Below are positions 8,457-16,891 of a DNA stretch of 64,000 bases, in pieces. The DNA comes from Sutterella wadsworthensis (GTDB taxonomy: Bacteria; Pseudomonadota; Gammaproteobacteria; Burkholderiales; Burkholderiaceae_F), in assembly GCF_003315195.1 (NCBI RefSeq), contig NZ_QNRV01000001.1:124001-188000 (forward strand), written 5' to 3'. Both the position numbers and the translations under genes were made by a program. The notes beneath the pieces were generated by a model, which worked only from the letters and a program-made list of their open reading frames with translations, was not told where the DNA came from and ran no database searches. Each line of letters opens with the position of its first letter. Position 1 is the first letter of the stretch.

Positions 8457-8717
8457 GAATGGCTGAGAATGGCCTGAACGGGCGATTGGCGCCCAAGCGC
8501 TCTGCTTTCTGAAAAGGTCTCTTTGACGTGCGCTTGGCCGTTATAAATAGGGCACTGCAGGCCCTATGAAGTGTTCCAAGTGCTTTCATGCCGGGCAGTG
8601 GGAGCCCTTGAGCCGGCGAAAAAGCAGGGAATCTTCTATTCTCTTCATGGGTTCGTCAGCGAACCGGATATGAGGCCAAGCCGGCTGACGACCCAAAAAA
8701 ACACATTGAGAGCCGCG

Positions 8718-9188
8718 ATGAGCAAAGAGATTGAACGCAAATTTTTAGTCAATGGAAATGCCTGGAGAACGCTCGCTCAAGGCGTGCTTTACCGACAGGG
8801 CTACCTCAGCAGCGCCAAGGAGCGAACCGTCCGGGTGCGCACCGCAGGCGAAAAGGGGTTCTTGACGGTAAAAGGCATCACAAACGGTGTGACACGTTCT
8901 GAATTTGAATATGAAATACCATTTGCAGATGCTGACAAAATGCTCAGCGGCTTAGCTGAAAAACCTTTGATCGAAAAGCGCCGCTTCAAGATCCCTGCCG
9001 GTTCATTGGTGTGGGAGATTGATGAGTTCCTCGGCGAAAATGCCGGATTGATTGTGGCCGAGATTGAACTGCCCGACGAGGACGCTCCGTTTGAGCGGCC
9101 GGACTGGCTGGGTCGAGAGGTTTCTAATGATCCTCGCTACTTCAATTCAAACTTAGTGCGTCATCCCTTTTGCCAATGGCAGGTTTAA
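8718..9188 (+). CDS. CYTH-domain protein (class IV adenylate cyclase/triphosphatase family)
   Basis: The 156-residue protein carries the CYTH signature EIERKFLV at residues 4-11. Alternating charged strands of the triphosphate tunnel follow: TVRVRTAGEKGFLTVKG, RSEFEYEIPF, LIEKRRFKI and WEIDEFLGENAGLIVAEIEL. These are the acidic and basic residues that bind metal and triphosphate. Family members of this length are usually inorganic triphosphatases or have unassigned triphosphate substrates; a few are adenylate cyclases. It is probably cytoplasmic. The start at 8718 is chosen because the domain begins there; the open frame extends upstream to 8571 without domain content. It converges with the LysR gene, with only 8 bp between the stop codons. 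Confidence 0.85.
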   Translation: MSKEIERKFLVNGNAWRTLAQGVLYRQGYLSSAKERTVRVRTAGEKGFLTVKGITNGVTRSEFEYEIPFADADKMLSGLAEKPLIEKRRFKIPAGSLVWEIDEFLGENAGLIVAEIELPDEDAPFERPDWLGREVSNDPRYFNSNLVRHPFCQWQV

Positions 9189-9196
9189 GAAGCGAT

Positions 9197-10129
9197 CTAA
9201 CCGTTTTGAAAGCGGCAGGCCGCGACATCTGTCATCACCCGAATCAGTGCGTGCGCAGCCTTAGAGAGATAGCGCTCGGACCGGTAGGCGGCCGCGACGA
9301 TACGAGGCGGCACCGGCGGCTCAACGCTAAAGGCACGCAGCGGCTTGGCCGTGCCTGCCCGCCGCACCAGCGTTTCAGTGGTTAACGCCGCACCGAGCCC
9401 CGCGCTCGCGAGTGTGGCAGCGGCAATCATGGACTCGCTTTCGAGAACCACGCGCGGTTTTGCTCCGCTCATCCTGCAGAGCTCTCGGAAAAGCACATCC
9501 ATCTGCTGCCCTTCCTTGATTTTGATGAAAGGTTCACGATCGAGATCATGGAAGTCAATGACCGGGAATTCTTCGCTTGGCGAGGCAGGATGCTGCTGGG
9601 CAAGGCGGTGCTTTTCCGAAAGGGCGATCAGGATTCGCTCTTGATAAAGTTCAATGGTGGTGAGCGTGCCCGGATGAAAGAGCGGCGTGATGACTAGGGA
9701 AAAATCGACGGCGCCTTCAAGCGCCATTTGTTCGAGTACTTTGGTGCGTCCTTCCGTTAGGGAGACTTCAATGAGGGGATAGAGCCGGTGAAAAACTGGA
9801 AGCACTTCGGCTAGAAAAAAAGTTTCTCGGTAGTCGCTCGCCCCTACAGTGACGTGTCCGCGTACGCCCCCTTTGATGTCAAGCATTTGCTTGGCAGCGG
9901 TTTCTCGGAGCAGATCGACTTGCTGCTCCGTACGCAAAAAGAGCGCTCCGGCAGCCGTCAGTTTGAGCGGCTTGGCCGAACGATCGACGAGTTCTGTTTG
10001 GGCTTCGGTTTCTAAGCGGACGAGAAACTGCGAAAGCGAGGGCTGCGAGATGCCGAGGCGCTGTGCGGCCTTTGAAAAACTGCTCTCGGCGATGAGGGCG
10101 GTTAAGTAGCGGCAGATGTTGCTCGGCAT
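9197..10129 (-). CDS. LysR-family transcriptional regulator beside ttdAB
   Basis: The 310-residue protein has an N-terminal winged helix-turn-helix (residues 1-60; SSFSKAAQRLGISQPSLSQFLVRLE) and a C-terminal periplasmic-binding-protein-like effector domain. The ATG at 10127-10129 is preferred over an upstream start because GGAG lies 7 bp before it and the HTH begins right there. It lies downstream of ttdB in the same direction, separated by 193 bp that contain a large hairpin. E. coli ttdAB is controlled by the LysR protein TtdR encoded divergently, so this gene may respond to tartrate or another organic acid, but the arrangement differs. Its HTH alone does not identify the ligand. Confidence 0.85.
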   Translation of the reverse strand: MPSNICRYLTALIAESSFSKAAQRLGISQPSLSQFLVRLETEAQTELVDRSAKPLKLTAAGALFLRTEQQVDLLRETAAKQMLDIKGGVRGHVTVGASDYRETFFLAEVLPVFHRLYPLIEVSLTEGRTKVLEQMALEGAVDFSLVITPLFHPGTLTTIELYQERILIALSEKHRLAQQHPASPSEEFPVIDFHDLDREPFIKIKEGQQMDVLFRELCRMSGAKPRVVLESESMIAAATLASAGLGAALTTETLVRRAGTAKPLRAFSVEPPVPPRIVAAAYRSERYLSKAAHALIRVMTDVAACRFQNG

Positions 10130-10210
10130 CGAGGAGCTCCGGGAAGATGGGGCGGGGTTGAGAAACACCGCGCAAAAGACCTATGGACTCAGAATAGCGA
10201 AAGGCAGCGA

Positions 10211-10256
10211 GCGGCGCATTCCGATGGCGTTGGGCGAAAGACCGGGAATGCGCCGC
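10211..10256. other. Long perfect hairpin between ttdB and lysR
   Basis: GCGGCGCATTCC and GGAATGCGCCGC form a 12-bp perfect stem with a 22-nt loop. There is no T-run on either side, so it may stabilise or attenuate mRNA between ttdAB and the regulator rather than terminate transcription. Confidence 0.5.
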
Positions 10257-10322
10257 AGGATCATGCCGGCGGAACGCTTCAATGATGGGGGCGGAGGACG
10301 TTCGTCGTCAGCTCAAAGCAGA

Positions 10323-10940
10323 TTATTTTTGATAGTCGATAAGGGCGCAAATGCGTTCAACAATCGGGGCCTTGCGTTCTTCAAAGACTTTTTTGTTTTC
10401 TTTGAAAAGATTGCGTCCTTGGGTGTCAATCGAGCAGATCAGGGGGCCAAACTTTTTCACCCGCATCACCCACATGGATTCGGGCATGCCGAGTTCAGGC
10501 CACTGATGGTCTTCGACCTCTTCAACACAGGCGGCGGCAACGACGGCGCAGCCGCCCGGGAAGACGCAGTGGATTGCCTTTTTTTCTCGGCAGCCCGCCT
10601 CGGTGTTGGGACCCATGCCGCCTTTGCCGATGATGAGTTTGACGCCGGTTTCTTCGATGAATTCCTTTTCGAAGAGTTCCATGCGCATGGAAGTCGTCGG
10701 ACCAATAGAGGCTACCTTCCAGCCGCTTTTGACATCTTCGGCGGGAACCATGATCGGACCGGCGTGCAGAATGGCCTTGCGGTTCAAGTCAACGGGAAGT
10801 TTGCGGCCGAGCTTAACGAGGCGGTGGTGCGCTTGATCGCGGGCTGTAATGAGTGCGCCGTTTAGGTAGACGAGATCGCCGATCTCAATGTTTTCGAGAT
10901 CTTCGTCGCGGATCGGCGTGTTCAGGACATGGGTTTTCAC
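10323..10940 (-). CDS. ttdB: L(+)-tartrate dehydratase subunit beta (class I fumarase C-terminal type)
   Basis: The 205-residue protein aligns closely with E. coli TtdB from end to end: the TTPI/NTPI start, AILHAGPI near residue 57, [17 protein letters not shown] near 79, [11 protein letters not shown] near 102, and [18 protein letters not shown] near 150. With TtdA it forms the oxygen-labile [4Fe-4S] hydro-lyase that converts L(+)-tartrate to oxaloacetate. The related two-subunit fumarase is the main alternative; the strong match to TtdB supports tartrate. Translation starts at a GTG that overlaps the ttdA stop by 4 bp (GTGA), so the two are coupled. The product is cytoplasmic. Confidence 0.88.
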   Translation of the reverse strand: MKTHVLNTPIRDEDLENIEIGDLVYLNGALITARDQAHHRLVKLGRKLPVDLNRKAILHAGPIMVPAEDVKSGWKVASIGPTTSMRMELFEKEFIEETGVKLIIGKGGMGPNTEAGCREKKAIHCVFPGGCAVVAAACVEEVEDHQWPELGMPESMWVMRVKKFGPLICSIDTQGRNLFKENKKVFEERKAPIVERICALIDYQK

Positions 10941-11836
10941 AGCACAACTCCTTTGTGCGAGAGAAATTCATAGGACATATCGGGATGGATGCGGATAAGC
11001 GCGCGGCGGTGTGCCCAACAACCGACGCTCACGGCCACGGCGATACAGGACGGATGGCGGGCCGCCTGTTCGACGTTGACGCCCATGACGGAATCTGTGC
11101 CGGTAAAACCGCCCGGGCCGATGTTGATTTCGTTCAGTCCGTCAGAGAGGAGTTTTTCAAATTCTGCGCCGACAGGATTGGAGTTGTGAGAGCCGACCGG
11201 CCGCATGAGGGCGCGTTTGGACAACGTTGAGGCGACATCAATGGAGCCGGCAATACCTACGCCGACCAACAGCGGCGGGCAGGCGTTGACGCCGCGGTCG
11301 CAGAGAATGTCGAAAACAAACTTCACGGCGCCTTCATAGCCTTCGAGCGGCATTAAAACCTTCGCGGCTCCCGGCAGAGAACAGCCGCCGCCCGCCATAT
11401 AAGCGTAAATTTCGACGTTGTCGGAATCGGGCTCGATCTGCCAGTCTATCCAGGGAATGCGCACGCCGGTGTTGTCGCCGGAATTTCTTTCGTCAAAAAT
11501 TTCGACGGCGTTGTGCCGCAGCGGCGCATTCTTGGTGGCGCGTTTAGTCGCTTCGCGCAGGCAGGATTCAAGGTCGCCTAAAAGCGGAAAATTTGCACCG
11601 CATTTCACGAAATACTGGATGACGCCGGTGTCTTGACAGATCGGCACATTGCGTTTCTTGGCCAAATCCATATCGTCAAACATGACGTCATAAATGATTT
11701 TCGAAATTTCGCTCTGCTGCTTGCTGCTGAGCGTCTTCAGGCTTTCCATGACGTCGTCAGGCAAATACTTTCCGAAGTAAGTCGTGAATTTGCTCAACAG
11801 GTCGGTGAACTGATCTTTAAGCTCTTCCTTCTGCAT
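10937..11836 (-). CDS. ttdA: L(+)-tartrate dehydratase subunit alpha, iron-sulfur subunit
   Basis: This 299-residue protein corresponds to the N-terminal, iron-sulfur-binding part of class I fumarases. Cluster Cys candidates occur in NVPICQDTG (near residue 72), [15 protein letters not shown] and SVGCWAHRR, in the same contexts as E. coli TtdA. Other shared blocks are [24 protein letters not shown] and [16 protein letters not shown]. The ATG at 11834-11836 follows GGAG; a TTG five codons upstream is less likely. It is first in the ttdA-ttdB unit, with a plausible sigma-70 promoter about 130 bp upstream. Tartrate or meso-compounds from diet would yield oxaloacetate, usable for fumarate respiration. 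The cluster is expected to be oxygen-sensitive. Confidence 0.88.
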   Translation of the reverse strand: MQKEELKDQFTDLLSKFTTYFGKYLPDDVMESLKTLSSKQQSEISKIIYDVMFDDMDLAKKRNVPICQDTGVIQYFVKCGANFPLLGDLESCLREATKRATKNAPLRHNAVEIFDERNSGDNTGVRIPWIDWQIEPDSDNVEIYAYMAGGGCSLPGAAKVLMPLEGYEGAVKFVFDILCDRGVNACPPLLVGVGIAGSIDVASTLSKRALMRPVGSHNSNPVGAEFEKLLSDGLNEINIGPGGFTGTDSVMGVNVEQAARHPSCIAVAVSVGCWAHRRALIRIHPDMSYEFLSHKGVVL

Positions 11837-11966
11837 TGAGGGGGTCTCCAATGGAGGTCTGGTAAATATTGGATTCGAGCGACCGCAGGCAGCGCCGGCT
11901 GAATTTTTGGCCGTTTTTTTTGCTGAGCTGGCTCAGTAAAGTTTTTGCTTTCAATCGCTGAAAGAA

Positions 11967-11995
11967 AGTGTAGGAGGCCACTTTATATAAGTCAA
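11967..11995 (-). promoter_or_regulatory. Putative sigma-70 promoter of ttdAB
   Basis: On the minus strand TTGACT (-35) and TACACT (-10) are separated by exactly 17 bp. The -10 element lies about 130 bp upstream of the ttdA start, leaving a long leader. Confidence 0.5.
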
Positions 11996-12106
11996 ATACT
12001 CTGTAATCTATAAAATTAATAGGATGTGAGTTATATGCCAAGGTGCTCTGCAGCATCTTTTAGTTTTTTTAAAAATCTATTCTTTAAGCCGCGGACTGAG
12101 GCATGA

Positions 12107-12147
12107 AAAACAAAAAACGCCGCACTCTTAGAAAAATAATGCGGCGT
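12107..12147 (-). terminator. Terminator of the phosphate transporter gene
   Basis: Read on the minus strand, ACGCCGCA and TGCGGCGT form a stem with a 15-nt loop, followed by TTTTTTG. It starts 26 bp after the stop codon. Confidence 0.8.
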
Positions 12148-12173
12148 TGTGAATCAGAAAAAGAAAGGTCAGG

Positions 12174-14438
12174 TTATGAAATTTTTTCTTTTGGGGCAGT
12201 CACGCCTGACGGCGTCTGTTCCAAAGAATCAATGCGGGCGGCGAGCATCGAAACAATTTCATAGTGATTGATGAAGTCGCGGGCAAAAAGCAGGAAGGTG
12301 AGATAAAGCTCGCTGCCGCGGATGGAAAGTTCGCCGTCCGGAATCGCCCGCATCAGTTCGCTTTGCATGGCGTCGATACGGTCAATTGCAGCTTTGGCAT
12401 TCAGGTGCAGTTCTTCGAGATCGGGTTTGCCGTCGACTGAACTCGAAATTCGGCGCAGCTCCGCCGTCAATGCACGCAGTTCATCGGCGAGATCGCCCTT
12501 GAAGACGCGATGACGATTGGCGACATGTTCGAGAGACTGCTTGGCGAGACTCTGCAGTGAACGGCCAACTTCACGCATATTGGTAAAAGCGCGGAAGTAG
12601 CAGTAGCGCGCATTAAAGTCGACCTTTGACGGCGTCTTATCCATCATGGCCATGCGATAGTAAACACTTCGGTCTTTGCTCAGCTGGTCGAAAAATTCCG
12701 AGGCTTCGCTTTTTGCGCTGCGAAGCGCGAGTTCTCGGTCGGCAAGCAGGCCGTCAACAACCTCGTCAAGGAGGTCGAGTGTGCGGCAGAGGTTGGCCGG
12801 GCTCTTGGTGTGAATGATGGTGCGGATGGCCGGCGCAGTGAAGCGCTGCGCAGATTGTTTGGCAAGCGACTCTTCTTCGTGCTTCTTAAGGTTGGAACGC
12901 ACGAGAATTGCGATGGCTGCGAGCCCCATGATGACCGCGGCGGTTTCTCCGCCCCAAAAGACGATCGTCGCGGCAACTGCAGCAAGGGAGCTCGCGCAGA
13001 GTGCTGTGATGAACCATCCGCTGATCACGGTAAGAACACCGGAAATGCGATAGACAGCCGTTTCGCGGTCCCAGGCGCCGTCGGCAAAGCTCGATCCCAT
13101 AGCGACCATGAAGGTGACATAGGTCGTTGAGAGCGGCAGCTGGAGGTTAGTAGCAGAGGCAATCAATACGGCCGACAGCACGAGATTGATCGAAGCGCGA
13201 ACATAATCGAAGGGCAGCGGAATCGTGCCTTTTTCCTGCGGCGCCGGCACAAAGCGGCTGGCGATGCCGCGCTGCAGGAACCCAGGCATGATCTGGTTGA
13301 TAACGGTACCCATGCCGACGGCGGCACGAACGATCATGCGGCCGGGCAGTGAGGCGCCGAACTGCTCCTGTTCACCCGTTTGAGTAGAGGCGAGATTGAT
13401 GGAGGTCTGAATGACGCGGTGGGCTTTCTTGGAGAACCAAAGCGTGAAGACCATTACCATGCCGGAGGCGAGAAGCATCCAAGTCGCTGCGGTAGCTGGT
13501 TTAAGCAGATCACCCATCATGAAGGTTTCTGCCGGACTCTGAGCAGCCGACCAGATCTTAAAACTGTCCCAGGCTGCGATCGGCACACCCACAAAGTTCA
13601 CCAAGTCATTGCCGGCAAAGGCAAAAGCGAGCGAGAAAGTACCCGCGAGAATGATGATCTTGAAGACGTTGATGCGGAAGAAAGAAATGCAGATCTGGAA
13701 GAGAATCGTAAAGCCCACAAAGAGTGTGATCAGAATGGGCGAAGTATTGGCGTTGATCCAGTCGATCCACTCCGCACGCATGAAGGACGCGCCTTTGGCG
13801 CCCTTCATGACGAGGAAGTAGATGATGGCAGTAATAGAAAAAGCGCCGTAGATTGCTCCGATGCGGCGGTACATGCCTTCGAAGCGGAAGGAAAAAAGGA
13901 GCCGCGCGAGGTACTGAATAACGGCGCCGGAAATAAAGGCAACAACAACCGAGATGAGAATGCCTGAAACAATTCCGAGGGACTTGCTCGTATTGATGTA
14001 GGTGTAGAGGTCTCCCAAGGACTGTCCGGCATCGAGCAGTTTCCAAGCAGCTGCAGCGGCGGCGCTGCCGAGAAGCTCAAAGACGATGGAAACAGTGGTG
14101 GAGGTGGGCAGTCCGAGGCTGTTGAATGCGTCGAGCAGTATGACGTCAGCCACCATGACGGCGAAAAACACCACCATGATTTCCGAAAAGGAGAACATCT
14201 GAGGATGGAAAATGCCCGAACGAGCCACTTCCATCATGCCCGAAGAGAATGTGGCGCCGAGCAGAACGCCGAGGCTGGCTACCCACATTGTGGTGCGAAA
14301 GCTTGCAATGCGGCAGCCGAGGGCTGAATTGAGAAAATTGGAGGCGTCGTTGCTGACGCCGACGAAGAGGTCGATGACGGCGATGACGGCGAGAAACGCC
14401 AGCATCACAATATAGTATTGCTCCATTTGAGCGCTCAT
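12174..14438 (-). CDS. Inorganic phosphate transporter, Pit family with PhoU-like C-terminal domain
   Basis: The 754-residue protein has a Pit-type transporter domain (about residues 1-510) with the duplicated family signatures: GVSNDASNFLNSALGC near 27, LGLPTSTTVSIVFELLG near 108, FAFAGNDLVNFVGVPIAAW near 268 and LQLPLSTTYVTFMVAMGSSFADGAW near 428. A charged linker then leads to a helical PhoU-like domain (about 550-740). Fusion of these two parts is known in one branch of the Pit family. It should import phosphate, probably as a metal-phosphate complex coupled to protons or sodium. A Pho-box-like element lies 46 bp upstream of the start, which suggests induction by phosphate limitation. The alternative ATG at 14426 (MEQYYIV) cannot be excluded. 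Confidence 0.9.
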   Translation of the reverse strand: MSAQMEQYYIVMLAFLAVIAVIDLFVGVSNDASNFLNSALGCRIASFRTTMWVASLGVLLGATFSSGMMEVARSGIFHPQMFSFSEIMVVFFAVMVADVILLDAFNSLGLPTSTTVSIVFELLGSAAAAAAWKLLDAGQSLGDLYTYINTSKSLGIVSGILISVVVAFISGAVIQYLARLLFSFRFEGMYRRIGAIYGAFSITAIIYFLVMKGAKGASFMRAEWIDWINANTSPILITLFVGFTILFQICISFFRINVFKIIILAGTFSLAFAFAGNDLVNFVGVPIAAWDSFKIWSAAQSPAETFMMGDLLKPATAATWMLLASGMVMVFTLWFSKKAHRVIQTSINLASTQTGEQEQFGASLPGRMIVRAAVGMGTVINQIMPGFLQRGIASRFVPAPQEKGTIPLPFDYVRASINLVLSAVLIASATNLQLPLSTTYVTFMVAMGSSFADGAWDRETAVYRISGVLTVISGWFITALCASSLAAVAATIVFWGGETAAVIMGLAAIAILVRSNLKKHEEESLAKQSAQRFTAPAIRTIIHTKSPANLCRTLDLLDEVVDGLLADRELALRSAKSEASEFFDQLSKDRSVYYRMAMMDKTPSKVDFNARYCYFRAFTNMREVGRSLQSLAKQSLEHVANRHRVFKGDLADELRALTAELRRISSSVDGKPDLEELHLNAKAAIDRIDAMQSELMRAIPDGELSIRGSELYLTFLLFARDFINHYEIVSMLAARIDSLEQTPSGVTAPKEKIS

Positions 14439-14758
14439 CAGGTTTACGAAGCCTGCATTGTTGCCGAGCTTGGTGACGCGTTTGTTACTGATTTATGACA
14501 TTTTGATGACATGCAGTGATTCGTCATGGAAATGCCGTCAAGACGTCATGATTTGCAGGCGAAAGAAGAGGTTCTGCAACCCTAAAAGAGTAGGTAATCT
14601 ACCCTAGTTTATTTTCATTTTGGGCATTTGCGGCGTCGGAGTAAGGGTTTCTTCGATTTGCCGAGTTTAACGTCTCCACTAGCCTTCCTCGTTATGAGGT
14701 TCGAGCGGAGGCCCTGCCGTCCGCAGTGAACTTCACTCATTTGTGAGGAGGAAAAATC
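14439..14758. other. Divergent promoter region between phosphate transporter and exported flavoprotein
   Basis: No gene is present. It carries the Pho-box-like element at 14484-14512 and, at 14743-14758, the GAGGAGG ribosome site of the flavoprotein gene. The middle portion contains no recognisable structure beyond AT-rich stretches at 14580-14625. Confidence 0.5.
14484..14512 (-). promoter_or_regulatory. Pho-box-like PhoB site upstream of the phosphate transporter
   Basis: Three 7-bp units occur with exact 11-bp periodicity: GTTACTG (14484), ATGACAT (14495) and ATGACAT (14506), separated by ATTT and TTTG. The first two units match the reverse complement of the E. coli Pho-box consensus (units CTGTCAT and CTGTCAC around an AT-rich 4-mer) at 15 of 18 positions. 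It lies directly upstream of the transporter start. Confidence 0.65.
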
Positions 14759-16567
14759 ATGATGATGCGCAAGCTTTGCCTTGTTGCCGCTCTGACTGCC
14801 GCGATGACTGGCTTTTCTGCCGCGAATGCCGCGGCGCAGCTCAAAGACGGCACCTGGACGGGAGAAGGACAGGGACGCAACGGGGCGATCGTTGTTGAAC
14901 TGACTGCTGCCGGCGGAAAGATCACCGCCGTCAAGGTCGTAAAACACAGCGAAACGCCGGGTATCTCTGATGCGGCGCTCGCCCGCGTGCCCGGCGAGAT
15001 TGTTCAGGCTCAGACAACAGGCATTGATGCGGTTTCCGGCGCAACACTCACTACCAACGGCATCAAAGCAGCGGTTGCCGCAGCCATTAAAGCGGGCGGC
15101 GGAGATCCGGCAGCATTTGCGGCTGCCGTTGTCTCGAAAAAGACAGCTCATAAAGTCATCAAGGAATCTGCTGACATCGTGGTTGTCGGTGCCGGCGGCG
15201 CAGGTATCTCTGCAGCGGTTAAGGCCGAAACGCTCGGCAAGAGCGTCATCTTGATCGAAAAGATGCCGACGATCGGCGGCGCTACGGTGCTCAATGCCGG
15301 CACGCTGATCGCCACCGGCTCTCGCTACCAGCGCGAAGTCATGAAGGAAACGAAGGACTCGCCTGAACTTGCCTATAAGGACATCTTCCGCGTCGGCAAG
15401 AACCGCAATGATCCGGTGCTCGTCAAGATGGTGACGGAGAAGGTGGGCGGCGTAGTCGACTGGCTGATCTACGACATGAAGATTCCGTATGGCCCGGCCG
15501 CCACGCAGTACCCGGATCATTCCGCAAACCGTCAGTTGGGCGTTCAGGGGCGCTCCGTCAACTTCCTCAATCTCATGAAAGGAAAGTTCCTCGATATGGG
15601 CGGGAAGCTGATGCTTGAAACGCGTGCTCAGTCCTTCATTGAAAAGGACGGCAAAGTGGTCGGAGTGAAGGCTGTGGATGCTGCCGGCAATACGGTGGAG
15701 CTCACTTCCAAGGCGGTGATTCTCGCCTCCGGCGGCTACGGTGCGGATCAGTCGCTGCTGCCCCCGAAGATGAAGAGCTTCCTTTTCTATGGCGTGGACG
15801 GTGAAACGGGCGACGGTCTCAAGATGGGTGAAGCCATCGGTGCTGCAACCATCAATATGGACCTTGTGAAGCAGTATCCGCAGGGCGTTGAAACGCGTCC
15901 GCACCACGGCTTGGCTGCAACGGCCTCGTCGACCGACACCATGAAAAAGAGCGGCGCAATTTACGTCAACCGTGACGGCAAGCGCTTTGTCGATGAGAAT
16001 GCCGGACTGGGCGTTCTGACGGATAAGACGATCGAGCAGCCTGGCTCCATTGCTTATATCGTCATGGATGACGCTGCCTGGAAGCAGTACGTTGCGAAGT
16101 CTTTGGAAGATAAGCTCGTGCCCAGCGCCGAGTCGCTTAACGAATGGACAAAGATCGTCAACAATGGTCACCCAGTGATGGCGGTCTCGAAGAGTCTTGA
16201 AGATGCTGCCAAACAAATGGGCATTAATCCGAAAGGGCTTGAGGCGACCGTTAAACATTGGAACGATATGGTGAAGGCCGGTTCCGACAAGGACTTCAGC
16301 CGCCGTCTGACGGGCGGTCTTGCCGAAGGCGGCACCTGGCGCATTGTGGAGCAGAAGGTTCGCTATCAGACCACGCTGGGCGGCCTCAAGGCTGACGGCG
16401 CGATGCGTATTCTGAAGAAGGACGGTTCTGCCATCCCGGGTCTTTATGGCGCGGGCTGCGTGGTGGGCGGCGCGAACGGCGCTGACTCCATGACCGCCAT
16501 GATGAATTCGTGGGCCATCGTGTCGGGTGTCGTGGCTGCTGAATCGGCTGCTTCCTACGCGAAATAA
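14759..16567 (+). CDS. Exported flavoprotein reductase, N-terminal FMN-binding and C-terminal FAD domain
   Basis: The 602-residue protein has a Sec signal peptide (about residues 1-25), an FMN-binding domain with the flavinylation motif SGAT at 93-96 (Thr96 expected to carry FMN through ApbE), and a fumarate-reductase-type FAD domain opening with VVVGAGGAGISAA near 141. No CxxCH heme motif is seen, so electrons should reach FAD through FMN rather than through heme. Residues typical of fumarate reductases are missing: the HHTMGG block is YQTTLGG and the C-terminal NRLGGNAL block is NGADSMTAMM. It is therefore probably a periplasmic reductase for another unsaturated organic acid. The ribosome site is GAGGAGG; a strong terminator follows. 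It is transcribed divergently from the phosphate transporter. Confidence 0.87.
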   Translation: MMMRKLCLVAALTAAMTGFSAANAAAQLKDGTWTGEGQGRNGAIVVELTAAGGKITAVKVVKHSETPGISDAALARVPGEIVQAQTTGIDAVSGATLTTNGIKAAVAAAIKAGGGDPAAFAAAVVSKKTAHKVIKESADIVVVGAGGAGISAAVKAETLGKSVILIEKMPTIGGATVLNAGTLIATGSRYQREVMKETKDSPELAYKDIFRVGKNRNDPVLVKMVTEKVGGVVDWLIYDMKIPYGPAATQYPDHSANRQLGVQGRSVNFLNLMKGKFLDMGGKLMLETRAQSFIEKDGKVVGVKAVDAAGNTVELTSKAVILASGGYGADQSLLPPKMKSFLFYGVDGETGDGLKMGEAIGAATINMDLVKQYPQGVETRPHHGLAATASSTDTMKKSGAIYVNRDGKRFVDENAGLGVLTDKTIEQPGSIAYIVMDDAAWKQYVAKSLEDKLVPSAESLNEWTKIVNNGHPVMAVSKSLEDAAKQMGINPKGLEATVKHWNDMVKAGSDKDFSRRLTGGLAEGGTWRIVEQKVRYQTTLGGLKADGAMRILKKDGSAIPGLYGAGCVVGGANGADSMTAMMNSWAIVSGVVAAESAASYAK

Positions 16568-16891
16568 CACACTCTCGGTTTGAAGGCGTGCGCTGCACGC
16601 CTCTCGGAGAGATTTCAATCAAGATCCTGCAGACAAAGCATCGGCTGCAGGATCTTTTTTTCAATGCATTGCTTTGAAAGCGCTCTATGGAAGTCACCGC
16701 AATATGCAAGACCGGAGAAGTCCTTATACGACAAATTACCTAGAAGCATTAGCCTTGCGGGGGCCTGGTTGACAGTGCGGCACGACTGAGGTTTTGCCGC
16801 TGCAGTCCCCTCGCAGTGCGGTTCCCTGCCCATTTGCGATGACCAAGGGGAGTGCGTTGATTCGGGATCCACCATATGAGGAGAATTTTTA
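16568..16891. other. Intergenic region before the C69 peptidase gene
   Basis: It contains a small GGCGTGC/GCACGCC hairpin near 16584, the flavoprotein terminator at 16621-16661, and presumably the peptidase promoter (a TTGACA at 16769 has no good partner). No gene is supported. Confidence 0.45.
16621..16661 (+). terminator. Terminator of the exported flavoprotein gene
   Basis: AAGATCCTGCAG and CTGCAGGATCTT form a perfect 12-bp stem with a 12-nt loop, followed by a run of T. Confidence 0.88.

Larger units (their letters stand above)
11837..12173. other. Intergenic region upstream of ttdA, downstream of the phosphate transporter
   Basis: No gene is seen. The part near 11950-12060 is AT-rich and holds the likely ttdA promoter (11967-11995). 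The part near 12107-12147 is the terminator of the phosphate transporter. Confidence 0.5.

Noticed and set aside
8523-8550. TTGACG followed by AAATAG with a 16-bp spacer as promoter of the CYTH gene
   Set aside because: The -10 is a poor match and the distance to the start is about 170 bp; not convincing.
14615-16618. 667-codon open frame antisense to the exported flavoprotein
   Set aside because: It mirrors a strongly coding plus-strand gene and is rich in His and Arg as expected for the complement of GC-rich codons; no domain is seen.
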